Shown in pieces: positions 23,163 to 30,828 of a stretch of 32,101 nucleotides of DNA. The notes beneath the pieces are model-generated. The model was not told where the DNA came from, made no database searches, and saw only the letters and a list, made by a program, of their open reading frames with translations. This DNA is from Candidatus Woesearchaeota archaeon (GTDB lineage: Archaea > Nanobdellota > Nanobdellia > Woesearchaeales > SM23-78), in the NCBI GenBank assembly GCA_016935175.1, contig JAFGRK010000003.1:1-32101 (forward strand). Direction: 5' to 3'. The position numbers and the translations under genes are program-made. Position 1 is the first letter of the stretch; each line of letters begins with the position of its first letter.

Positions 23163-23196
23163 AAGAAAAAAAGAACAAGAAAACAGTTTATAAAGC

Positions 23197-23964
23197 TTAT
23201 TCTATGGGAACAGCCTCAGTGGTATTAGTGAGAATTCCCTGGCTTGTCTGTTCAGAAACGCTCCTATACTGTACTCCCTTGAACTCCCTGGGCATGAAGA
23301 ATGAAATCCTGTCTATCTTATCAGCCTTTAGGTAGATTTCCACTCCTTTCTCCACATAATGGAAGACTCTTAGGTTAGAGGTGAAGTCCTGGTAATCAGG
23401 CACATCCAAAAGGTAATAGATAGTTTCCTTGGCTGTCCCTATGCTGGTGTTGCCCTGCAAGTACTTCTGGAATGAAGGCTTCACAGTAATCCTGGTGACA
23501 GTGTTGTTCTCCACATGGATAGTCAGGCCTGGAGCTGTGCTTCCTATGCCTATTTTCTTCTTATAGTCAAGGTTAGAGTAGCTCTTATCAGCAGGAGTGA
23601 ACATCTGGTCAGGAATCCCCAGCCTCTCAATAACCGACTCGTAGGAATCCCCAAGCATCACTCCAAGAAAGCTTATGCCTGTGCTCTTGAAGTCACCCAT
23701 TGACAAGGTGAAGATGTCGTCCTCTGCAATCTCATATTCAGCCTCATTCCTTGGTGAATATTCAAAGTAAAACTCTTCAAAAGAAGGCTTTTCAGCAGGC
23801 TTGACAATCTCATCCAAGTTCTCGTTAATAGTCTGGTTGAACAAAGGATCTGTTATCACAGTAGGCTCTGTCTGAGGCTTGCAGCCAGATAGCAAGGATA
23901 ATGAAAAGAGCAACAATATGCTCACAAGCAAAAAGTTCTTGCCCGCCGTAGTCATACTAGTCAT
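23197..23964 (-). CDS. Predicted lipoprotein with SmpA/BLIP-like repeat
   Basis: 255 residues. N-terminal signal with a lipobox LLSGC, so a lipid-anchored surface protein is likely. A linker follows, then a first alpha/beta unit GVMLGDSYESVIERLGIPDQ with IHVENNTVTRITV, and a second unit about 75 residues later (IGTAKETIYYLLDVPDYQ ... KADKIDRISFFMP). The G-x-x-L-G-D-S-x-x-x-V-x-x-x-L-G-x-P-D pattern resembles SmpA/OmlA/BLIP domains. The start is fixed by GAGGTGAT three to four bases upstream of ATG 23964. Function unknown. Confidence 0.7.
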   Translation of the reverse strand: MTSMTTAGKNFLLVSILLLFSLSLLSGCKPQTEPTVITDPLFNQTINENLDEIVKPAEKPSFEEFYFEYSPRNEAEYEIAEDDIFTLSMGDFKSTGISFLGVMLGDSYESVIERLGIPDQMFTPADKSYSNLDYKKKIGIGSTAPGLTIHVENNTVTRITVKPSFQKYLQGNTSIGTAKETIYYLLDVPDYQDFTSNLRVFHYVEKGVEIYLKADKIDRISFFMPREFKGVQYRSVSEQTSQGILTNTTEAVPIE

Positions 23965-24074
23965 AATATCACCTCAAGGCTTATTTTAATATTATGCCCA
24001 TAAAAAAACATGCTTTATTTAAAAAGCTTATTAAAGGTTTAAGCATGGTTAAAGCCTTTGCAAAGCGAAAGTTA

Positions 24075-24082
24075 TTTATAAA
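24075..24082 (+). promoter_or_regulatory. TATA box of the 30-residue acidic ORF
   Basis: TTTATAAA, about 27 nt before the ATG at 24106, the distance seen at other leaderless genes here. Confidence 0.55.
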
Positions 24083-24105
24083 GAAAAAGCTTCCCTAATG
24101 GCTAG

Positions 24106-24198
24106 ATGGCCAAGAAGAACGAGACCGAGTACAAGGAGTTCCTGTCAGAGGACGAGGAAGACGAGCTAGAGGAAGAGCTCTACGACGACTGGTTCTAG
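24106..24198 (+). CDS. 30-residue acidic micro-protein
   Basis: ATG 24106 to TAG 24198. The peptide starts MAKKNETEYKEFL and continues SEDEEDELEEELYDDWF: about half Asp/Glu, with an aromatic end. Evidence that it is real: the TTTATAAA box at the leaderless distance, a gap with no other gene, and codons that look like those of neighbouring genes. A second ATG at 24098 in another frame gives an unlikely arginine-rich peptide. No homologue recognised. It may be a regulatory or protein-binding peptide; very small genes carry real doubt. Confidence 0.5.
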   Translation: MAKKNETEYKEFLSEDEEDELEEELYDDWF

Positions 24199-24271
24199 GA
24201 CTCTTTGAAGCTCTATGCTGTCATTCATTCTTTTGTTTAAATAAAACCATCCTTAAACCCAAAGAAATACA

Positions 24272-24279
24272 TTTATAAA
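24272..24279 (+). promoter_or_regulatory. TATA box of membrane protein gene 24302
   Basis: TTTATAAA centred about 27 nt before the ATG at 24302; no ribosome-binding site, so leaderless. Confidence 0.6.
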
Positions 24280-24301
24280 CTTTAAGCTCGCATAAAAGCT
24301 T

Positions 24302-25066
24302 ATGAGCTGGATAATGAATATCCTCATTTACCTTTGGGAATTGTTAAAGCTATGGGTAAACACGCTCTTTGTGACCCCTTTCCAGAACACGGAGATGCTC
24401 TGGATTCTGGTTCCTATCTGGCTTGGCTGGTTCTTGGCTGAGTTCTTCCAGGAGAAGACAGGCACCTCCATGGGCAACGCCATATCTAATGCAGTAATTG
24501 TGTTCTGGGGAAGCATTGACTGGCTCAGGCAAACAGCCAGTTTTGTGCATGAAAAAGCCATAACAGGCATTTGGAACATAATAGTGCGCTATTCACTGGC
24601 AGGAATAGTCTTTATCTACGGAGCCCTGATAATCATCTTAGGGATAAAAGGGAAAAAAATCATCCAAAGGACTGGCAGGATAAGGGAAGTCACCTATGTA
24701 TTCGCCATGTTCACACCAATATTTTACCAGACCATACCCTTCTCATTAGAGCACATATTAGCTACCTTGCTCTTCTTCCCGCTATTCTACTTTGCCATTG
24801 AGCTAATAGACAAGTACACTCCTAACCCAAAGGCCATAGTAGAGGATAATGCAGCTATAAGCGGAAGCAGTGCCAACAATGCTGCCAAGAGCCCTTCACC
24901 TATCACCCCTAGCCCAAGCCTCAGGCCTCCAATGCAAAGAAGTACTCAGATGGCAAGAGAACCTGGCTATGGGTTTCCTGGCAGTGGCATGAGAAGCTCT
25001 CCAAGCGCTCCAAATCTCAACCCTCAAAGAAACCAAGGCTACCAGCCTAATAGGCCCAGGGTTTGA
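24302..25066 (+). CDS. Membrane protein with a disordered C-terminal tail, unknown function
   Basis: 254 residues. About four to five hydrophobic segments (near 6-24, 33-50, 97-118, 130-147, 150-170), then a 75-residue tail rich in Ser, Pro, Asn, Gln and Arg, certainly flexible. Tryptophan-rich N-terminus (MSWIMNILIYLWELLKLW). No known family recognised; the polar tail could face the cytoplasm and hold partners. Starts at a leaderless TATA. Converges on the NFACT-R gene with a 5-nt gap. Confidence 0.65.
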   Translation: MSWIMNILIYLWELLKLWVNTLFVTPFQNTEMLWILVPIWLGWFLAEFFQEKTGTSMGNAISNAVIVFWGSIDWLRQTASFVHEKAITGIWNIIVRYSLAGIVFIYGALIIILGIKGKKIIQRTGRIREVTYVFAMFTPIFYQTIPFSLEHILATLLFFPLFYFAIELIDKYTPNPKAIVEDNAAISGSSANNAAKSPSPITPSPSLRPPMQRSTQMAREPGYGFPGSGMRSSPSAPNLNPQRNQGYQPNRPRV

Positions 25067-25071
25067 GCTTA

Positions 25072-25872
25072 TTACTTCTTTATGCGGCAGCTAGCAGGCA
25101 AAGCCCTCATGATGTCATCAAGCCCCAGCAGCACTCCCCCAAGCTGCTTATTGACTGCCTTGGCAACATCGCTAAGCTTGTCATCGCCTTGCAAGAGCTC
25201 AATATACTGGCTGCAATGCTTCTTGATTGCACTTAGGGGCCCGCTCATTGCCTTGCCCTGGTAAATTCCAATAGCGCAGCTCATAGCCGGGTTGTAGAAC
25301 TTCTTCTGCCCGTAAATCATGAAAGCTCCCCTGGCAATGTACTCTCCTGACCTGGCTTGCTTGCTAACCTGCTCAGGCTTGACACAGAAAACAGGCAGGG
25401 TTGCAAGCCCTTGCTTCCAGGCTTTTGAGAATATTGCTGTGAAGACTGCTGCCTCATTGAGTGTTGATTCAGGGATATCCCTGCCTTTGCCATCATCCTT
25501 GCCTTCTCTTTTCACCACTACGAACGGGCTGCCAGGCATGTCGGTGTGGAACACCAAGTCATCAGCCCCAGTATGCTTCTTGATGACCATCTCGTTGGTA
25601 GCAGCATCCCTGCCGCCGATAACCAGATAGCCGTCTGATGATATGAACCACCTGAACTTCTCAAACCACTCTTTCTTAATGGGCAGGTTATGAAGAAGCT
25701 TTTTCTCAGACTTCCCCTTCTCATTCTCCTGCTCCAAGGAGCTTAGCTTTGCCTTGTAATCCTCGACTATCTTTTTAGTGCCCTCTATCTTCCTCTTTTC
25801 CTTCTTGGCCTTCTCAAAATAAGAAGCAGCGTTCTCATCAACTGATTTCCTTATGTCCAGGGCTATTTCCAT
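25072..25872 (-). CDS. Standalone NFACT-R (RqcH C-terminal) domain protein
   Basis: 266 residues: a charged coiled coil (about 15-62) then NFACT-R (DUF814): FEKFRWFISSDGYLVIGGRD is almost word for word the RqcH/NEMF motif (WxEKFRWFxSSDGxLVIGGRDA), followed by FHTDMPGSPFVVVK. RqcH/NEMF normally has about 650 residues and begins with NFACT-N, which is missing here, and no NFACT-N gene is next to it. In full-length proteins this region belongs to the factor that adds C-terminal tails to stalled nascent chains on the 50S subunit. The start ATG at 25872 is sound, so it is not a fragment cut by an obvious frameshift. Confidence 0.85.
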   Translation of the reverse strand: MEIALDIRKSVDENAASYFEKAKKEKRKIEGTKKIVEDYKAKLSSLEQENEKGKSEKKLLHNLPIKKEWFEKFRWFISSDGYLVIGGRDAATNEMVIKKHTGADDLVFHTDMPGSPFVVVKREGKDDGKGRDIPESTLNEAAVFTAIFSKAWKQGLATLPVFCVKPEQVSKQARSGEYIARGAFMIYGQKKFYNPAMSCAIGIYQGKAMSGPLSAIKKHCSQYIELLQGDDKLSDVAKAVNKQLGGVLLGLDDIMRALPASCRIKK

Positions 25873-25935
25873 TTTTCATCAACAGGAAAGAATAGGCATT
25901 AAAAAAACTTTTGCTAGTTTTGCTGGCAATCACTA

Positions 25936-26379
25936 TCAGCAGTCCTGGATGTCCTTGACTTCTAAAGCAGGCTTGTCACAAGGAACTACCTGGTCTCCTG
26001 ATAATACGCTGGCAACTATCTCAACCGAGGCCTTGCCTGCCTTGGCAAAAGGTATGTCCCTGCTGAAGACCTGGCTGCTAGAAAGCTTTGAGTCTGGCAA
26101 GGACTTCTCTGTAAGCCCTGTCTCATCAACCACCCGCATGGTTATTGACTCCACAGGTGAACCTGTGTTCCTTATTCCTACCTTAATCATGTTCTCAGCA
26201 TAGCAAATGTAAGGGCTTATTATCATGCTGACCTTTGAGCAGTCAGGGCCTGTTGCCTCGCCAAGGTTAGAGCTCCAGCTGATGATCATGGTGCCAAGGG
26301 CGACAGCAAAGGCTATCAAGAGGATGGTAGCAATAAGTGGCGACATTGCCTTCTTATTATGAGAAATATAACGAGCCAT
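25936..26379 (-). CDS. Archaeal type IV pilin-like protein
   Basis: 147 residues. Class III signal KKA-MSPLIATILLIAFAVA: basic residues at 9-10, cleavage expected after Ala11 by a prepilin peptidase, then a 20-residue hydrophobic helix that polymerises the pilus. The rest is a beta-rich head (MIKVGIRNTGSPVESITMRVVDE) with four cysteines. Single gene, no assembly ATPase or platform protein nearby. A TATA (ATATATAAAC on this strand) near 26430-26440 gives a leader of about 30 nt. Pilus subunit or minor pseudopilin. Confidence 0.85.
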   Translation of the reverse strand: MARYISHNKKAMSPLIATILLIAFAVALGTMIISWSSNLGEATGPDCSKVSMIISPYICYAENMIKVGIRNTGSPVESITMRVVDETGLTEKSLPDSKLSSSQVFSRDIPFAKAGKASVEIVASVLSGDQVVPCDKPALEVKDIQDC

Positions 26380-26463
26380 CTTGTCTTCCTATATACCTCT
26401 TTTTCTCTTTAATCGCTACTTACTCAACAGCGTTTATATATTTTTCTCTTTGATTGCTGTTCA

Positions 26464-27222
26464 TCAAGCCCATTGCTTAATAGCATCTTCCTCTATAAAG
26501 TGCAGCTCTCCAGGCACTATGAGTGAGTGGAGCGGCTCCCCGAAATCAATCTTCAGCAAGTCTTCTGCTTTTGCATAAACAATCTTGGGCTCAGGGCTGC
26601 CCAGCCTTGCCACGCCAATGCACATGTTATCCTTAGTGAATATCTTTTCCTTTCTTTTTGCTTCAACTCTCAGCAAGTATTCAACAGCTTCTTTTATGCT
26701 CATGTGCTTGCCATGCTCTGCATCAATGTCAAGAAGACACAGAGTGTGCAGCTTATTCTTCTTGTTCTGCTTTATCACATCATAAGGAGCCTCGACATCG
26801 GCGTTATGGAACGGTATGCTAGTAATCTTGCCGTACTTGTAAAGCTCCAATCCGACTATGCCAATGGCATTGAGTACTGAGGCATTATTAATGACTTGAA
26901 CATCTATTTGCTCTTGTTTTGCCCTTAAGAAAAGGTCTGTGTGCGTGGTCGCCCCGAACACATCACCAATCACCAGGAGGGCGACGTTGCTCTTCTTTGC
27001 CGGTTCCAGTATCTCTTCAGCCTTCTTCTCTACAAGTTCCCTGTCTGCCAGGATTATCTTCTTGCCATAAAGATTCTCAAGCCTGTCCACGCCTACTCCA
27101 ACTCCGAGCTTGGAAGTGTAGCCCTCAAGAAGCACCTTATCACATTTCTTCACTGCTTCCAAGCCTTTGAGAGTAATGTCTTTCTCATCCCACAAGCCTA
27201 TTCCTATAAGGTAAAGTGTCAT
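26464..27222 (-). CDS. dphB: Diphthine synthase (diphthamide methyltransferase)
   Basis: 252 residues. Methylates the modified EF2 histidine using AdoMet, second step of diphthamide synthesis. Family marks: MTLYLIGIGLWDEKDITLKGLE, EGYTS, VALLVIGDVFGATTHTDL (the GD-x-x-x-ATTH block), NASVLNAIG and GLELYKYGKITSIP. Class III methyltransferase fold as in cobalamin methylases; length is the archaeal norm. The ligase of the same pathway, Dph6, is encoded at 14431-15135. Confidence 0.95.
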   Translation of the reverse strand: MTLYLIGIGLWDEKDITLKGLEAVKKCDKVLLEGYTSKLGVGVGVDRLENLYGKKIILADRELVEKKAEEILEPAKKSNVALLVIGDVFGATTHTDLFLRAKQEQIDVQVINNASVLNAIGIVGLELYKYGKITSIPFHNADVEAPYDVIKQNKKNKLHTLCLLDIDAEHGKHMSIKEAVEYLLRVEAKRKEKIFTKDNMCIGVARLGSPEPKIVYAKAEDLLKIDFGEPLHSLIVPGELHFIEEDAIKQWA

Positions 27223-27266
27223 TTTGCATTAAAGAAAACGCGTCAATTTAAAAATTATATGCCAGC

Positions 27267-28160
27267 TTATCTGCCGACTTCAAGCCTCTGCAGAACCAAC
27301 AGGTCTTCTGTTGTGAGCTTCATGCCTGTCTTCATCTTCTCGTCAATCTCTTTCTTCTTCTCTTCAAGGCTCTTCTTCTCGTGCTCCTTGAAGCTCTCCT
27401 CAAACTCTATCTTGTTCTCCTCAAGCTTGCCCTTAATAACCCTTAATTCCTCAAGTTTCTTCTTGAGCTCATCATTGACTGAATTAAACTCTTTCTTATA
27501 TTCATCAAACTTATCCCTAAGATCCCCTTCCTCCTTCCTGAACTCGTCAATGCTCTTGGACTTCTCTATAAGGGTCTCATGGTATGACTGGCTCTGAGCT
27601 GCATCATTCTGCACCTGCTTATGCAGCTCATTAGCTTTTCTCTTAAGCTCGTCAATCTCCCTTGACTTCTTCTTCAAGGCATCTGTCTTGTCAGCCAGCA
27701 CCTTTACTTCCTTGTATTGCTTCCTTAGCTGCTTTATGTGCTTCATGAGCTTCTGCTCCTTGTCAAAGCTCATGGGCTCAGTCTGGATCTTGAACTCAAT
27801 GCCGTCAATCTGCCTCAGCAATTCAGAAGGGCCGCTCTTAATCCCGAGATCATTCTTTATCTTCTCATACTCCTCTTTCATCTGCTTTATGAGCATGACT
27901 TCCTTGTTGACCTGCTCGTTAAGCTCATCCCTCTGCCTCTTCTTCTCCCTGACCTCGTGGGTGAGGGTATTCCTTTTCTCCTTAGAGCCAGACAGTTCGT
28001 GGATGCGGCCTTTTATCTCCTTGCCAAACCCTTCTATCTTATGGTAGAGCTCTTCCTTGTGCTTGTTGACTAGGTTGAGATTCTTACGTAGCTCAAGAAC
28101 TTCTTTCTCAGTCTTCTTCAGGTCTTCCAGAAGCTGTTTTATCTCCTCTTCTTCAAGCAT
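27267..28160 (-). CDS. Archaeal coiled-coil protein (COG1340-like)
   Basis: 297 residues from the ATG at 28160, which has AAAGGAG just before it (a longer frame runs to 28208). Almost all of it is Lys/Glu-rich coiled coil. The KEEYEKIKNDLGIKSG-like break and IEFKIQTEPMSFDKEQKLMKHI resemble the COG1340 signature (L-E-x-K-x-Q-T-x-P-L-S-x-E-x-E). This family is widespread in archaea with no settled function; a structural or scaffolding role is usually proposed. No membrane segment. Confidence 0.75.
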   Translation of the reverse strand: MLEEEEIKQLLEDLKKTEKEVLELRKNLNLVNKHKEELYHKIEGFGKEIKGRIHELSGSKEKRNTLTHEVREKKRQRDELNEQVNKEVMLIKQMKEEYEKIKNDLGIKSGPSELLRQIDGIEFKIQTEPMSFDKEQKLMKHIKQLRKQYKEVKVLADKTDALKKKSREIDELKRKANELHKQVQNDAAQSQSYHETLIEKSKSIDEFRKEEGDLRDKFDEYKKEFNSVNDELKKKLEELRVIKGKLEENKIEFEESFKEHEKKSLEEKKKEIDEKMKTGMKLTTEDLLVLQRLEVGR

Positions 28161-28245
28161 TGTCTCCTTTCCACAACCCTGTAAATCAATTATCCGGATA
28201 GGCTGCATTATTAGTTAAAATAACTGAAAATAAAAAATTTTAGCC

Positions 28246-28551
28246 TTATCCGAACAAGGCGCCTAGCCCTGCAGCTGCCTCTTCTGCTGAAGGTTTCTCT
28301 TCTTCCTTCTTCTCTTCCTTCTTCTTAGCCTCTCCGCCTGCTGGCGCGGCTGGGGCTGCAGCTACTGGAGCAGCGAATGCTGCGGTCTTTATGGCCTCAT
28401 CAATGTTAACGCCTTCAAGCGCAGCTACCAAAGCCTTGATCCTTGCGTCGTCTGCCTTGACTCCGGCTGCTTCCAAGACTTTCTTCACAGACCCTTCATC
28501 TACCTTGTTCCCTGCTTTGTGTAAAAGCATTGCTGCGTATACGTACTCCAT
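28246..28551 (-). CDS. rpl12: Ribosomal protein P1 / L12
   Basis: 101 residues: helical dimerisation domain ([34 protein letters not shown]), an Ala/Pro hinge, an acidic KEE run and the C-terminal GLGALFG that recruits translation factors. Stalk protein of the 50S subunit. It has a strong AGGAGG eight bases before the ATG, rare in this window, and is separated from P0 by structured element E2. No independent TATA fits between E2 and the ATG with a leader long enough to hold the AGGAGG, so read-through from P0 is likely. Confidence 0.95.
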   Translation of the reverse strand: MEYVYAAMLLHKAGNKVDEGSVKKVLEAAGVKADDARIKALVAALEGVNIDEAIKTAAFAAPVAAAPAAPAGGEAKKKEEKKEEEKPSAEEAAAGLGALFG

Positions 28552-28575
28552 TTTCTTTTCCTCCTAATACTTTAA

Positions 28576-28675
28576 AAAAATCGCCGCCACCAGCCACAAC
28601 ACCGCAGACTTAATGTCAAGGTGTTTGGTGGCTTCGACGGGGGTTGCCCCCCTCGGGGTGTCGAAGGCGATTTTT
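28576..28675 (-). ncRNA. Structured element E2, homologue of E1, between P0 and P1 genes
   Basis: On the minus strand: P1 AAAAATCGCC (28675-28666) / GGCGATTTTT (28585-28576). P2 TTCGAC (28665-28660) / GTCGAA (28638-28633) around a 21-nt core (28659-28639) with CCCC-GAG-GGGG then GCAACCCCC. P3 GCCACCA (28632-28626) / TGGTGGC (28592-28586). P4 AACACC (28625-28620) / GGTGTT (28603-28598), with a 5-nt 3' bulge GTGGC. No nucleotide is unpaired at the junction. E1 has the same plan. Helices P1 and P2 differ in sequence but stay paired, and P3 swaps one G-C for C-G. It begins 34 nt after the P0 stop and ends 24 nt before the P1 start. Confidence 0.75.
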
Positions 28676-28709
28676 CTTTTATTAAATTATGAAAATAAAT
28701 TTGTGGTCC

Positions 28710-29705
28710 TCAAGCGCCGGACAGGCTTTTCAATGCATTAGCCTCGGCCTCTGCCTGTGCGAGCTTCTCCTTGACAGTCTCGCTAGTGATGATATTGCCT
28801 TCCTTTGCCAGGGCATATGCTTCTTTGTGAGCCTTGGATAGCAATGCATTGATTGTATCCTTGAGAGGCAACTCTATGAACATTGCAAGGTTGAAAGCCT
28901 CTGAAGCTGCCAGCCTGACATTGCTTGCGTACTCTTCCTCGTCAATGTCAAGCACCTTGCTTGTGATTATGTTGCCGTTCTCATAGACTGCTATCAAGTC
29001 AAGCCCTATCTCCATGGGCTCAATGCCCAGCCTTGTGAGCAATGCTGCCAGCTTGTCATTCACCACTGCGCCTTCCTTGGCAACAGTCGCATCTTCCTTG
29101 ATAGCTACCTTACCGCCCTCTATGCCTGTCTTAATCCTGAAGCTTCCCAGCTCCCCGATAACCGGGCCGGGAGCAAAATTAGTAGGGCCTGCAGCAACTA
29201 CGATGTCCCTGGGAGCTTTCTGGCCTGCCTTTATAGGCGCATTGGACTTGCTCTTCTTGAGCAATTTGAACATTGAAAAAGGGTTTTCGCTGGTGAACAG
29301 CAATGCCGGCATTCCTTTTATGTACTGCTCCAGCTCCTTGATGTTGTGCTTCTTGCTCTGCTCAAGTGCCAGCCTGATAAACCTCTTCTTGGTCATGAGG
29401 ATCAATACTTTTCCCCTTAGCTGGTGCCTCATATTGTTTAGCTGCCTTGCAGGAAGGTTTTCCATGTTTACAATGCCAATTATCTCGTTCTTGTCAATCA
29501 AAGCTGCCAAGTCCTTGACTAATTTTTTCTTGGCATCAGACACATGAGCCTTGCCTTTGGCATCAAAAGCAGGTTTTGCTGGCTCAGTCTTAGCTGGAGC
29601 CTTAGGCTTAGCTGGAGCCTTAGCCTTCTTGCCTTCTGCTCCTGCCTTGGATTCTCCTGCTACTGGCTTAGCTTCTCCTTCCGCTTTAATCTCTGCATCA
29701 CTCAT
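28710..29705 (-). CDS. rplP0: Ribosomal protein P0 / L10
   Basis: 331 residues. The rRNA-binding domain starts at about residue 55 (KKKLVKDLAALIDKNEIIGIVNMENLPARQLNNMRHQLRG); the archaeal insertion domain and C-terminal spine helices for P1 dimers follow (LKDTINALLSKAHKEAYALA). Two deviations: an extra N-terminal tail of about 55 residues rich in Ala, Lys, Pro and Glu, and a C-terminus ending KSLSGA without the acidic GLGALFG-type peptide that archaeal P0 normally shares with P1. Sits 15 nt after L1 on the same strand. Confidence 0.93.
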   Translation of the reverse strand: MSDAEIKAEGEAKPVAGESKAGAEGKKAKAPAKPKAPAKTEPAKPAFDAKGKAHVSDAKKKLVKDLAALIDKNEIIGIVNMENLPARQLNNMRHQLRGKVLILMTKKRFIRLALEQSKKHNIKELEQYIKGMPALLFTSENPFSMFKLLKKSKSNAPIKAGQKAPRDIVVAAGPTNFAPGPVIGELGSFRIKTGIEGGKVAIKEDATVAKEGAVVNDKLAALLTRLGIEPMEIGLDLIAVYENGNIITSKVLDIDEEEYASNVRLAASEAFNLAMFIELPLKDTINALLSKAHKEAYALAKEGNIITSETVKEKLAQAEAEANALKSLSGA

Positions 29706-29720
29706 TTTGAATCATCATTA

Positions 29721-30374
29721 TCATTTATCAAGCTTTAATGGCTTGCTCATGGTGAGCTTTATGAAAACATCCCTTATATTGTTCCTCTCTCCAGGCATGT
29801 GGTGTATGAGCTGGTCATAGATGAATATCACGTTGTCAGCCACTTGCTCAGCAGGCATCTCCTCAGTGCCTATCCTAAGCTGGATAAGGGGAATTTTCCT
29901 TGCGCTAATCTTAACAGTCTTCTGCAGCCTGTCATAAAGAGCCTTGAGGTTAGCTCCTTTAGGGGGAACAACACAACCTGCCTTGGGATTGGGCATCTTA
30001 CCCCTGACTCCCAAGTACCTTCCAAAAGCACTAGCCACCTTGGTCATTATATTAGCCTGGGCTACAAAGAAATCATATTGGTTTGCAAGCTTCTTGGCCT
30101 TTGACTTGTCGTACTTTGCAAAGTCATCCTGCATAAGAACCAGGTCAAAGACTGATACTGCCTCGTCCTTGAGCTCAGGCCCAATAAGGCCGCACACCTT
30201 GGTCTTCTTGCCAGTTGTGTGGTGAAGTGTTGCGAAGAACTCTATCTGCTGCTCTGGCTTCTTGAAATCCAGGTCCTTGAGCGATATTATGAGGTCTACT
30301 GACTGCTTGAACTTCCTCTGGGGAGAGTCCTTTTTTAGTTGTTCAAGAGCCTTTAAAACCGAGTCTTTGTTCAT
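29721..30374 (-). CDS. rpl1: Ribosomal protein L1
   Basis: 217 residues, binds 23S rRNA at the E-site stalk. Family marks: RKFKQSVDLIISLKDLDFKKPEQ at the N-terminus, KVCGLIGPE, GRYLGVRGKMPNPKAGCVVPPKG (the L1 signature region GxxxPNPK) and the closing IRLGTEEM strand. First gene of the L1-P0-P1 cluster; L11, often the leader of this cluster in archaea, is not upstream. Preceded by a leader of about 125 nt with repeats. Archaeal L1 is known to repress its own mRNA by binding near the start. Confidence 0.95.
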   Translation of the reverse strand: MNKDSVLKALEQLKKDSPQRKFKQSVDLIISLKDLDFKKPEQQIEFFATLHHTTGKKTKVCGLIGPELKDEAVSVFDLVLMQDDFAKYDKSKAKKLANQYDFFVAQANIMTKVASAFGRYLGVRGKMPNPKAGCVVPPKGANLKALYDRLQKTVKISARKIPLIQLRIGTEEMPAEQVADNVIFIYDQLIHHMPGERNNIRDVFIKLTMSKPLKLDK

Positions 30375-30531
30375 GATGTCTTACCTTGAATAGTTACCTG
30401 AAATATGTTATCTGAATTGACAAACGTTATCTGAAATGACAATTAACACCCTCCTACGCTAGGTAGTGAGACGAAGCAATATCGTCCGGGCTTGACTTGT
30501 TAGGCTATTGGATAAGGAACTTATTTATAAA
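30375..30531 (-). promoter_or_regulatory. Promoter and structured leader of the L1-P0-P1 cluster
   Basis: TTTATAAA (30524-30531) on the minus strand gives a leader of about 125 nt, much longer than at most genes here. It holds a hairpin GACGA/TCGTC (30462-30478 region), CCTA-CGC-TAGG (30453-30463 region) and the GTTAYCTGAA repeats. It also shares the gap with the divergent gene at 30586, whose own TATA is at 30555-30562. Confidence 0.5.
30393..30435. repeat. Three GTTAYCTGAA repeats in the L1 leader
   Basis: GTTACCTGAA (30393-30402), GTTATCTGAA (30407-30416) and GTTATCTGAA (30426-30435), plus a degenerate TTACCTTGAA at 30381-30390, all within 62 nt of the L1 start. Read as RNA on the minus strand they are UUCAGRUAAC. 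Confidence 0.7.
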
Positions 30532-30554
30532 GCTTACTCTTTGCAGCGCAAAAA

Positions 30555-30562
30555 TTATAAAT
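30555..30562 (+). promoter_or_regulatory. TATA box of gene 30586
   Basis: TTATAAAT centred about 27 nt before the ATG at 30586; leaderless. Confidence 0.55.
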
Positions 30563-30585
30563 AAGCTGATGCAAGAAGAAATATT

Positions 30586-30828
30586 ATGGTAAGCAAAAAA
30601 GATACACTGGACAGGCTGAACATGGAGAAGGACTACGAGGACCAGCTGGTCAAGAACCTCAATTATTATTTTCTCTCAGTGCTTGATGACCTGCCTAATA
30701 TGGAAGCAGAGGAGAGGCAGAAGATAAGGCAGCATCTGACAACTATAATGTATGACTCTGCCAGGCACAGCGCACTATTCAACCAACTAGTACATATGGT
30801 GTTCACAAGTGAAAACGATAAATTCTAG
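30586..30828 (+). CDS. Small helical protein, possible first half of a ferritin-like domain
   Basis: 80 residues, two long helices: MEKDYEDQLVKNLNYYFLSVLDDL and ERQKIRQHLTTIMYDSARHSALFNQLV. The spacing and the D-S-A-R-H-x-x-L-F-x-x-L run resemble helices A and B of ferritin/rubrerythrin-like proteins, but the usual E-x-x-H is not exact (S-A-R-H). Ends 20 nt inside the next gene, which encodes two more such helices. Either a partner or, with a +1 shift, the front part of one four-helix protein. No family name can be fixed. Confidence 0.55.
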   Translation: MVSKKDTLDRLNMEKDYEDQLVKNLNYYFLSVLDDLPNMEAEERQKIRQHLTTIMYDSARHSALFNQLVHMVFTSENDKF

